A program made the translations under genes and the position numbers. A stretch of 64,000 nucleotides of DNA, from NCBI GenBank assembly GCA_020635235.1, contig JACKAF010000004.1:124001-188000 (forward strand). Direction: 5' to 3'. This document shows, one piece after another, positions 8,231 to 15,264 of the stretch (the first letter of the stretch is position 1; every line of letters starts with the position of its first letter). Below the pieces are notes generated by a model. The model was not told the origin of the DNA. It made no database searches and was given only the letters and a program-made list of their open reading frames with translations. The DNA comes from Pseudobdellovibrionaceae bacterium. GTDB lineage: Bacteria; Bdellovibrionota; FAC87; UBA2466; JACKAF01.

Positions 8231-9486
8231 TGTACTCCGAGACAGACAAAAACCAGCCTATTGTTCAGAAGTATGGTGGCACCTCCGTAGGAAGCGTAGA
8301 TCGTATTCGATCGATTGCGGCTCGTATTGCAAGGCAAAAACAGGCGGGTTGGGGCAAAATTGCGGTGGTGGTCAGCGCGATGGCCGGTGAGACCAACCGC
8401 TTTGTAGAACTTGTCGGAATGGTGAACCCCAATGCCGCGGCCAAACACTATGATTTAGCGGTTTCTGCGGGGGAGCAGGTGAGTACGGCCCTTATGGCGG
8501 CGGCCTTGGAGCGAGAGGGCGTGCCCGCGCAAGCGTTCTTGGCCTACCAGATTGGGTTGCGAGCGGAAGGACTGCACGCCAAGGCCAGGATCCGGTCCAT
8601 TGATACTGAGAAGCTGGAGGCCTGCTGGGCCGCGGGTGGAGTACCCGTTGTGGCTGGTTTCCAAGGCGTAAGCGAGCAAAACGAAGTCATGACGCTCGGA
8701 CGGGGCGGCAGCGATATTTCGGCGGTAGCCTTGGCGGTGGCGTTGAAGGCTTCCTTTTGTGAGATCAATACAGACGTAGAAGGGGTTTTTACGGCGGATC
8801 CCAGGGTGGTTCCCGAGGCGAAGCTCGTGGAAACGCTGGATTATGACAGCGCCCTGGAGATGGCTGCCCTGGGGAGTAAGGTGCTGCATAGCCGTTGTGT
8901 TGAGTTGGGGGCCAAGTACGGGATGCCTATTGTGGTGCGCGACAGTTTTGATGTAGAAGAGGCGAGGAGGACGCGGATAATGAGCTTCACGGAATCTCAG
9001 GCGCTGGAAGCGCCGGTTGTGACGGGGGTTAGCTTGGACCGCAACGTGTGCAAGTTTACACTTACCGGTCTCAAACGAGGGTCGAGTGTCCTCTCTACGG
9101 TGTTTGAGCGTGTGGCGGAAGCCGGCGCCAATGTCGATATCATCATCCAAAATGAACTGGCCGAATCAGATACCATGCGACTCGGTTTTACCGTCGGTAG
9201 TGCCGATGGGAAACTCGCGTCTGAAGCGCTAGAGGCGCTACGTGGTGAAGCCGCTTTTGACGAATTACAATTTACTCAGAGGGGCGATCTCGCCAAAGTT
9301 TCTGTTGTTGGCCTAGGGATGAAAAGCTATGCAGGCGTCGCAAGCCGGGCCTTTGCTGCCTTGGCGGACGCTGGCGTGGAAATCCTGATGACGTCTACCT
9401 CTGAGATTAAGATTTCCTGTGTAGTCCCTGCCGATCGAGCAGAGGAAGCCGCTAGGGCGTGGCACAACGCCTTTTTCGCAAACTAA
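8230..9486 (+). CDS. lysC: Aspartate kinase
   Basis: Monofunctional aspartokinase of 418 residues that phosphorylates aspartate, the entry to the lysine, threonine and methionine pathways. The kinase motif KYGGTSVGS begins at K14, and the NTDVEGVFTADPR substrate and nucleotide loop is present. Two C-terminal ACT domains (about 265-415), with VSVVGLGMKSYAGVASRAF, indicate feedback control by lysine and/or threonine. I saw no lysine riboswitch in the short lysA leader. Confidence 0.95.
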   Translation: MYSETDKNQPIVQKYGGTSVGSVDRIRSIAARIARQKQAGWGKIAVVVSAMAGETNRFVELVGMVNPNAAAKHYDLAVSAGEQVSTALMAAALEREGVPAQAFLAYQIGLRAEGLHAKARIRSIDTEKLEACWAAGGVPVVAGFQGVSEQNEVMTLGRGGSDISAVALAVALKASFCEINTDVEGVFTADPRVVPEAKLVETLDYDSALEMAALGSKVLHSRCVELGAKYGMPIVVRDSFDVEEARRTRIMSFTESQALEAPVVTGVSLDRNVCKFTLTGLKRGSSVLSTVFERVAEAGANVDIIIQNELAESDTMRLGFTVGSADGKLASEALEALRGEAAFDELQFTQRGDLAKVSVVGLGMKSYAGVASRAFAALADAGVEILMTSTSEIKISCVVPADRAEEAARAWHNAFFAN

Positions 9487-9527
9487 TCCCGTTACTACAC
9501 GAGTTCCGAGAGTGGAATGTTTGGGGT

Positions 9528-9878
9528 CTAGTTCTCCACGAAATCGATCAGGCTATCTTCTTCGAAACCCTGATAGGCGCGGTTATCTTTAATAATAAGC
9601 GGGCGCTTAATAAGGTTAGGATCTTTGAGCATCAAACGAATGGCTTCGTTCTTTGTCGTGCGACGCTTGCCCAAATGATTGCTTCGATAAGTCGTGCTGC
9701 GTTGGTTCAAACTGGAGTAAATATTCTCAGCTCGGATAACTTTTTCCAGCAGACTCCGAGGAGGCGGCTCGTGAACGATATCTTTTAATTGGTACTCAAC
9801 ACCTTGCTTGTCCAAAAAGGCGATCGCTTTCTTGCACTGCTGACAACTTTTCTTAGCGTAAACAACCACTTCTCCCAT
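9528..9878 (-). CDS. ArsC/Spx-like thioredoxin-fold protein
   Basis: Protein of about 116 residues of the arsenate-reductase-like (ArsC/YffB/Spx) family. It has CxxC at C12-C15 (CQQC), then the KGVEYQLKDI-type strand and an RPLIIKDNRAYQGF segment typical of the family. The start is set at the second ATG (9878) because AGGGGAGGT sits just before it; the upstream ATG 9893 lies in front of that site. It could be a redox enzyme or a regulator. There are no arsenic genes nearby, so an arsenate role is unsupported. Confidence 0.85.
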   Translation of the reverse strand: MGEVVVYAKKSCQQCKKAIAFLDKQGVEYQLKDIVHEPPPRSLLEKVIRAENIYSSLNQRSTTYRSNHLGKRRTTKNEAIRLMLKDPNLIKRPLIIKDNRAYQGFEEDSLIDFVEN

Positions 9879-10003
9879 CGGACCTCCCCTCATTGGTGAA
9901 GAAGGTCATAACACAGGCAAAGATTTGCCACAAGGGGCATATTCCCCGCAAAAGGACGCAGAAACACGTTGAGATTTTTTTGTGAATGCGAGAAGTAAGG
10001 GCC

Positions 10004-10564
10004 ATGTCTAAGCCTATTCTCGACAAAGGCGTGCAGGAAAAATCCTCGCAATTGCGTGGCAAGCGCATTGCGATCGGGGCGTCGGGTGGTATCGGAGCGG
10101 TAGGATTAGTAAAGATATTTCGGGAGCTTAGACGGCACGGCGCAGAGGTTTGTCCCTTTGCTACGCATTCGGTTTTCAAGTTCATTACGCCGCTTAGTTT
10201 GAGTTGGGCCGCGGATCACCCGGTGGTTTCAGAACCGGACGAGAGTGTAGAGCACTTTGAAACCTTTGATTTGGTTGTCATTGTGCCAGCCACCCTAAAC
10301 ACCCTTTCCAAGTGCGCCATGGGAATTACCGACAACGCCGTCACCTTGCTTGTTGCGGCGGCGATTGGTGGTGGTATTCCGGTGATCGCAGTGCCGACGA
10401 TGAACCTCCGTTTGCGGCGCCACCCTGCTTATTCGACGAGTCGTGAGACTTTGAAATCTTGGGGGGTGGAATTCTTTGAGTGTGAGGTTGAAGAAGACCG
10501 ATTAAAAATGCCCGCAGCGGAAGTACTCGTTCCGTACCTTATAGAAAAGATTCTGTCGAAATGA
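10004..10564 (+). CDS. Flavoprotein (UbiX/CoaC-like, PF02441 type)
   Basis: Protein of about 186 residues with the Rossmann-like flavoprotein fold: KRIAIGASGGIGAV near the N-terminus binds FMN phosphate, followed by FDLVVIVPATLNTLSKCAMGITDNAVTLL, the usual PATANT-like segment. Relatives are FMN-dependent Cys-peptide decarboxylases (CoaBC, EpiD) and the prenyltransferase UbiX. Here the fold stands alone with no CoaB domain, so the substrate is unknown. ATG 10004 is preferred to 9986 because AAGG precedes it. The stop overlaps the methyltransferase start (ATGA). Confidence 0.8.
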   Translation: MSKPILDKGVQEKSSQLRGKRIAIGASGGIGAVGLVKIFRELRRHGAEVCPFATHSVFKFITPLSLSWAADHPVVSEPDESVEHFETFDLVVIVPATLNTLSKCAMGITDNAVTLLVAAAIGGGIPVIAVPTMNLRLRRHPAYSTSRETLKSWGVEFFECEVEEDRLKMPAAEVLVPYLIEKILSK

Positions 10565-11682
10565 TCCAAAGAGACCTTCAAATAGAAAACACCGGCATAC
10601 ACGGTCAGGGTGTAGGCCGCAGCGATTCTGGTGAGGTCGTTTTTGTTCCGGGTACGTTGCCTGGAGATCGCGTGCGTGTGGAGTTTGAATCCGCGGGCAA
10701 CCGATTTGTGGATGCCACCCTTGTAGAGATTCTCGAAAAGAGTCCCCAACGCGTAGATCCCCGTTGCGCGTATTTCGGTGAATGTGGTGGCTGCGACTGG
10801 CTGGATTGGAACTATGAATCCCAGTTGGAGGCCAAGCAAAAGACATTGGATCACAGTTTGAAGCGAGCTGGTTGGGAACCTAGAGCACGCGGGCCGTTCT
10901 TGCCCGCTGCCAAGCCGTTCGGCTTTAGAACGCGGATTCAGGTGCGTCGGTGCGGCGACCAGCTTGGTTTTTTTCGCAAACGGAGTCACGAGATCGTCAA
11001 CGTTGAACAGTGTCTTGTTGCAGATCCAAAAATCAATCAAGCGCTTTCAACCATTCGCCGGCAGAGCAGCGCAAGCGAGGAGAAGTTAGAGCTGTACCTC
11101 GATGCTGAGTCGGGGCAGGTGCAGTGTGTGAAAGACGAGTCGCATGGTAAAGATGGTTTTACCCAAGGGAATGCGGCGCAAAACATTCGATTGAGAGAAC
11201 TCATCTCGGATCGTATTCGAGTTTCGGGTGCCGAACAGGTGCTCGAACTGTACTGTGGAGACGGCAACCTGACATTTGCGTACGCGCCCTTAGTAAAGGG
11301 CGTCCACGGTTTTGACGGGAACAGTGCGGCCATCGTCAAAGCCAACCGCCAGTCGCAGTCGGAGTTTGACGCGAAGCTCAGCTTTGATGTTGCCGGGGTC
11401 GACGCGCGTCTAGCGCGCCAGTTAGGTCGGAACTTTGCGTTGAGCTATGATACACTTTTAGTCGACCCACCTCGTAAAGGGATGGGCGGCAACTTAAACG
11501 CATTTTTGTTTGGCAATATCCGCACTCTCATTTACGTCTCATGTTCGCCAGTGGCCTTTTCAAAAGATACTCGAGGGCTTTCGGAACTCGGTTTTTCGCT
11601 CGAGTACGTCCAGGGGATCGACATGTTTCCCCACACTCATCACATAGAATTTGTAGCGCACTTCTCGCGTTCTATTTCCTAA
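10561..11682 (+). CDS. rlmD: RlmD/TrmA-family RNA 5-methyluridine methyltransferase
   Basis: Protein of 373 residues. An N-terminal TRAM domain (about 1-60) is followed by an Fe-S site with cysteines C69, C75, C78 and probably C151, as in RlmD. The C-terminal SAM domain has the motifs VLELYCGDGNLTF, LLVDPPRKGM and YVSCSP (catalytic Cys). The family methylates uridine in 23S rRNA, and U1939 is the RlmD target. RlmD or RlmCD specificity is inferred from the cluster cysteines. The 3' end overlaps the next reading frame by about 140 bases. Confidence 0.88.
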   Translation: MIQRDLQIENTGIHGQGVGRSDSGEVVFVPGTLPGDRVRVEFESAGNRFVDATLVEILEKSPQRVDPRCAYFGECGGCDWLDWNYESQLEAKQKTLDHSLKRAGWEPRARGPFLPAAKPFGFRTRIQVRRCGDQLGFFRKRSHEIVNVEQCLVADPKINQALSTIRRQSSASEEKLELYLDAESGQVQCVKDESHGKDGFTQGNAAQNIRLRELISDRIRVSGAEQVLELYCGDGNLTFAYAPLVKGVHGFDGNSAAIVKANRQSQSEFDAKLSFDVAGVDARLARQLGRNFALSYDTLLVDPPRKGMGGNLNAFLFGNIRTLIYVSCSPVAFSKDTRGLSELGFSLEYVQGIDMFPHTHHIEFVAHFSRSIS

Positions 11683-12569
11683 CGGGATCGGTTTCTGTTC
11701 GCGCGGAGGAGTTTGCGCCGAACGAAGAGGCTCGGGTCATTTTTGAAACAGATTTGCGCCAGCGGCCCAAAGACGACGCGCGCGTTAAGGGTCGGCTCCC
11801 GGATGGGTCAATTGTCATTCTTGTGGGCAAGCAACGTGGCGACTACCAGATGGTGGAAGTAGAGCTTGAAGATGGTTCCTCTTTGGACGGTTGGGTAAAT
11901 ATGAATGCGCTCCAAATCGTGGGTGGGAGAGGAAGCCGGGGCGACGCGGATCCGGCTAAGCCCCCGCGGCGGCAGCGTACCCGGGCGGTGTTGCCTGAAG
12001 ACGAGAGCCTATTGCTCCGGCGTAAACCCAGCTTCTTCTTCGGGGTGAACCTGGGCGGAAATTTTGCCATCATCCAACCAGCCCAGCCGGTGAACCCCGG
12101 TACCTACACCGGCATTGGCTTTCTCGCGGGCGGCTACGGTGGGTTCTACCTGCAGGACAACCTGCCCGTGCGCCTGGAAGTGAACTACGTGCAAATGAAC
12201 GGAAGCGATCCCAATATCGCGAGCGCTGCCGATCCGACGCTTGCCGATAGCCTAAGCTATGGGTTCCTCGAGTTCGCCGTTGTGCCGGCCCTGACCTTCA
12301 ATCAGCTGGAAATCTTTGCGGGGCTGGGTTTTGCCCTGGGGATCAGCATCGGGGACACCCCGAACGGTTTCGCCCCCAATCCAGGTGAGGAGATTACGGC
12401 CTCCGCGGACCTTTCTAGTCTGACGGGCCAGGTAGGGGCGGGAGTGAGCTTTGAGCTCAATAGGGACACGCAGATGGTCCTCAGGGGGCGTTATACGATT
12501 CACATCGATACCTCACCTATCCTCTTCATGGGCTTTGGCGTCGTAGCCGCCATACAGCTGCGGGGCTAG
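11541..12569 (+). CDS. SH3-domain outer-membrane beta-barrel protein
   Basis: A signal-peptide-like core (ICSALLAFYFLTGSVSVRA, about residues 37-55) is followed by a bacterial SH3-type domain (about 60-127), a proline/arginine linker (about 130-160), and a transmembrane beta-barrel (about 165-342) ending in aromatic-hydrophobic strands. The start is unusual. After ATG 11541 there is no ATG, GTG or TTG in frame before the signal core, so either translation begins inside the upstream methyltransferase gene and gives a long basic n-region, or a rare codon such as the in-frame ATT just before the core is used. Confidence 0.8.
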   Translation: MFASGLFKRYSRAFGTRFFARVRPGDRHVSPHSSHRICSALLAFYFLTGSVSVRAEEFAPNEEARVIFETDLRQRPKDDARVKGRLPDGSIVILVGKQRGDYQMVEVELEDGSSLDGWVNMNALQIVGGRGSRGDADPAKPPRRQRTRAVLPEDESLLLRRKPSFFFGVNLGGNFAIIQPAQPVNPGTYTGIGFLAGGYGGFYLQDNLPVRLEVNYVQMNGSDPNIASAADPTLADSLSYGFLEFAVVPALTFNQLEIFAGLGFALGISIGDTPNGFAPNPGEEITASADLSSLTGQVGAGVSFELNRDTQMVLRGRYTIHIDTSPILFMGFGVVAAIQLRG

Positions 12570-12622
12570 GCCGCGACGCTGTCTAGTGTATGCCTACAGG
12601 CTTAGGGTAGGTGTCAGCCCGC

Positions 12623-12651
12623 TTGTCAGTCTAAATTACTGCAATTATTAG
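12623..12651 (+). promoter_or_regulatory. Sigma70-like promoter of the structured RNA
   Basis: TTGTCA (12623-12628), a 17-base spacer, then TATTAG (12646-12651). A perfect 7-base inverted repeat, AGTCTAA (12628-12634) and TTAGACT (12648-12654), brackets the spacer and overlaps the -10. That is the geometry of a repressor operator. Transcription would start near 12657, right at the closing helix of the RNA candidate. Confidence 0.5.
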
Positions 12652-12654
12652 ACT

Positions 12655-12960
12655 AAATCGGCCTCCAGCCCGGAGTGTTGTCTTCCTATTCTACAGCCGG
12701 TTTTCTGGCGGGCGAAAAAGTGAATGATACCGAGGCCAAAGCTTTGGCACGAGCCGTGCAAATTAACAATTACAGAAGCACAACAGACAAGGACACGGCT
12801 CGGGAAGGAAAATGCACTAAAACTCAAGTACGACATCTGAGAACTCAAATATTTACACAACAAGACGACTCAGCTTAGTACGGCAACTTAGACAGACAAC
12901 TTAGATTCACCTCGATTCATCTTAAAAGAGTTTTAGACATTAGAATTCCAAGCCGATTTT
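12655..12960 (+). ncRNA. Candidate structured non-coding RNA, about 300 nt
   Basis: No convincing gene lies between 12570 and 13050. The two ends pair: AAATCGGC (12655-12662) with GCCGATTT (12952-12959). Inside are CGAGCCGTG (12750-12758) with CACGGCTCG (12794-12802), nine pairs; the 14-base palindrome GCCAAAGCTTTGGC (12735-12748); GCCGG (12696-12700) with CTGGC (12705-12709); and GCCCG (12668-12672) with CGGGC (12709-12713). A direct repeat CAACTTAGA lies at 12884-12892 and 12897-12905. It has its own promoter and terminator. I could not match it to tmRNA (no CCA end or T-arm), RNase P RNA (no GGAAAGTCC core), SRP RNA or 6S RNA. The frame 12675-12878 inside it looks non-coding. Confidence 0.55.
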
Positions 12961-12962
12961 AA

Positions 12963-12993
12963 GGGCCCTCCTCCCGGAGGGCCCTTTTTTTTT
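12963..12993 (+). terminator. Strong intrinsic terminator
   Basis: GGGCCCTCC (12963-12971), a four-base loop, GGAGGGCCC (12976-12984), then nine T residues (12985-12993). It ends the RNA candidate and insulates the DnaJ-like gene that starts 58 bases later. Confidence 0.92.
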
Positions 12994-13050
12994 GCCACCC
13001 GCATTTCGTCACTGGTCAATCTCTGGAGAATCCCTAATATATAAGGCAGG

Positions 13051-13971
13051 ATGCTGGACAAAGATCTTTACGAAATACTGGGTGTGTCAAAAGGAGCCTC
13101 CGAATCGGAGATTCGTAAGGCTTTTCATAAGCACGCAAAAAAATATCACCCGGACGTCAATCAGGGCGATAAGGCCGCTGAACAAAAGTTCAAGGAAGTG
13201 AACCTTGCCTATGAAGTCTTGAAAGACAAAAAGAAGCGCGCCCACTACGACCAGATGCGCGCGCAAGGCCGCAACCCATTTGCGCAAAATGCCCACGCCG
13301 GTGGCGGCGGGCATTTCGATCCGGATGCCTTTGCGGATTTCGGACTGGGCGATCTATTTGAAGAAATTTTTGGTCGCGGTGGTTTCAGCGCCGAGGCCGG
13401 GCCGATGGGAAGGGGACGGACTACCTACCGGACCAGAGGCTTCGCGCAACGTGGCCACGATCGCGAGGCGGCGCTAACGATTAGTTTTCAAGAAGCGGCC
13501 AGAGGTTCGGAGCGAGTTCTTGATCTCGGCGGTGGGAGACGCATCTCAGTAAAGATACCTGAAGGGGTGGAAGACGGAACAAAGATTAAACTTAGCGGGC
13601 AGGGCGATCCCGGACACAACGGTGGGCCCAATGGGGATCTTCTCCTCCGCCTGCAAGTACTGTCCCACAAAGACTTTAAGCGCGAGAAGCAAAACGTCGT
13701 ATTGCCGCTAGCGATTAGTTTTTCCGAGGCCGTGCTGGGCAAACAGTTAGAGATTCCGACCTTGGATGGTTCCGTTCAGTTAAAAATTCCCGCCGGTATC
13801 TCAAGCGGTCAGCGTTTGAGATTAAAGGGCAAAGGGATTGCCGCTTCCCGCAACGGTCAGCGCGGGGACCAATTTGTTGAGATTCAAATCAAAGTGCCCA
13901 AGGCGCCAGATGACGACTACGTCAAGGCGGCAAAGCTCCTGGAAAATCACCCCTTCAATCCGCGCGGCTAG
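13051..13971 (+). CDS. DnaJ-family cochaperone, CbpA-like
   Basis: Protein of 306 residues. The J domain occupies about 5-70 with H33-P34-D35, the motif that stimulates DnaK. A Gly/Phe-rich region follows (about 80-130, including GRGGFSAEAGPMGRG), then the two C-terminal substrate-binding beta domains (about 140-290). The Cys-rich zinc domain of true DnaJ is absent, which fits CbpA/DjlA-type type II cochaperones. A weak promoter (TGGTCA, then TAATAT near 13036) may drive it independently. No dnaK or grpE is nearby. Confidence 0.92.
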   Translation: MLDKDLYEILGVSKGASESEIRKAFHKHAKKYHPDVNQGDKAAEQKFKEVNLAYEVLKDKKKRAHYDQMRAQGRNPFAQNAHAGGGGHFDPDAFADFGLGDLFEEIFGRGGFSAEAGPMGRGRTTYRTRGFAQRGHDREAALTISFQEAARGSERVLDLGGGRRISVKIPEGVEDGTKIKLSGQGDPGHNGGPNGDLLLRLQVLSHKDFKREKQNVVLPLAISFSEAVLGKQLEIPTLDGSVQLKIPAGISSGQRLRLKGKGIAASRNGQRGDQFVEIQIKVPKAPDDDYVKAAKLLENHPFNPRG

Positions 13972-13974
13972 GGA

Positions 13975-14877
13975 TTAGCGTTCGAGTGAGTCCAGAATGG
14001 CTGCGATGGTAAGCGGGGCACAGCCTTCGAAACGATTATTTACAAAAACGTACGCCGAAATACCCGCCACTTGTGCCCGCCGGATCAGTTCTGCGGCCTG
14101 TTGTCTAACGGCGGGGTGGGTCTCTTTTAACTCATTATAAGGAGAGAAGGCTTCCACCGCTTGTTCGTACTTCGTTCCCTGCGAAAGGAGCAGTCGTGCA
14201 GCGTAAAGTGCGAGTGGGATATCTCCTAACGCGTCCATTTGCTCCCCAATCGTGGGAACTCGGGTCCAGCTATTGAAGACGTGGCCCACTCCATGGCGCT
14301 TCAGAGTTTCGAAGTAGGGCGCGCATATCCAATTGCTATTGCGAATTTCAACGGCGAATTCGAAGGCTTTGTGGCGCGCCACTTGACTAAGAAACTGATC
14401 GAGCTTCTCCACAAACTCTCGCCCGCTGGAGATCATCCCTGGGTAGAAATGTGAAAACTCTATCAGGATTGGCCCGAGCCTTTTTGAAAACGGCTCCAGG
14501 GGGATGAGAAAGTTGTCTTCGAATTCCCCGGCGTTTAGGAAGTGTTCGTTCAACTTTCCCGCTTCTTTTCCGTAGCGTTTTAGTTTTGGGTACTGGAAAA
14601 CTGTTACCCGCTCCGTGGCTTTCAGACAAAATCGAAAACTCGCTGGTGTGTGTTCGGCGTAGCGCTTGATTTGGCTTGGGTTTGGCCACGCGTAATAGGT
14701 GTGGTCCACCCCGACCGCCGTAAAATGCTCGGCGTATTCGTTCAGGCATTCCTCGTTGAAATGCTTCTGGCTTCGATACGGTCGATGGTAGATAAGATCT
14801 TTCCAACCTTCGTACTTCCAGCTCGAAGTCCCTATGTAGATACCTTTTGCGCGCAGTTTTTCCAGACGTGAATCCAT
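13975..14877 (-). CDS. DUF72 family protein
   Basis: Protein of about 300 residues with the YecE/DUF72 TIM-barrel fold. It opens with GIYIGTSSWKYEGWKD and has FNEECLNEYAEHFTAVGVDHTYY and FEFAVEIRNSNW, all typical. The biochemical function of the family is not established. The frame is open further upstream (to 15015), but ATG 14877 is chosen because homology begins there and the extension is not protein-like. It converges with the DnaJ-like gene, three bases away. Confidence 0.88.
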   Translation of the reverse strand: MDSRLEKLRAKGIYIGTSSWKYEGWKDLIYHRPYRSQKHFNEECLNEYAEHFTAVGVDHTYYAWPNPSQIKRYAEHTPASFRFCLKATERVTVFQYPKLKRYGKEAGKLNEHFLNAGEFEDNFLIPLEPFSKRLGPILIEFSHFYPGMISSGREFVEKLDQFLSQVARHKAFEFAVEIRNSNWICAPYFETLKRHGVGHVFNSWTRVPTIGEQMDALGDIPLALYAARLLLSQGTKYEQAVEAFSPYNELKETHPAVRQQAAELIRRAQVAGISAYVFVNNRFEGCAPLTIAAILDSLER

Positions 14878-15264
14878 GGATATCCAGAAAACGGTACGCA
14901 GTGCTTGATGACAAGTTTTTTGGTGATTTTGGAGAAGGGGCTTTGGTGTGATCCCCGGCCTTCTGGCCGGGGGCCACAACCTAAGCTCTACACAGGGAGC
15001 GGAAGAGGAGCACATAGTTGTGTGTACATTGGTGTCCTCCTAAGTACCCTCAGAGCTAGAGGGTTGTCTAAAGCTGCATCCATCCTCAGTTGAGTTTGTC
15101 TTCGCCCACCCGTGATTTTAGGGGATAGGGGTTAAGGTTTATAAAAGCAAAGCCCGTGCCGCTTGCGAAATTCATATAAGTTATTGAAATTACAGAGCTC
15201 ATGCTCGGGCTGGAGGCGAGCAAAGCGGGTATTTTTTGGCCGTGTGTTCTGCTTGTATACAGGC
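14878..15264. other. 387-base gap with one GC-rich hairpin
   Basis: No credible gene. The only strong structure is the perfect eight-pair hairpin CCCCGGCC-TTCT-GGCCGGGG (14953-14972). No T-run follows on either strand, so it is not a standard terminator. The rest should hold the promoter of the DUF72 gene and the 3' end of the PDZ gene transcript. Frames annotated here by length alone are not convincing. Confidence 0.4.

Noticed and set aside
12675..12878. 67-codon reading frame inside the structured-RNA gap
   Set aside because: It has no ribosome site, odd composition and no protein-like features. The strand's conserved-looking helices are better explained as RNA.
12655..12960. tmRNA, RNase P, SRP or 6S RNA identity for the RNA candidate
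   Set aside because: No tRNA-like ends or CCA, no P RNA core motif, no SRP apical loop, and the layout is not a single long 6S hairpin.
14953..14972. Eight-pair GC-rich hairpin as a terminator
   Set aside because: No T-run follows it on either strand.
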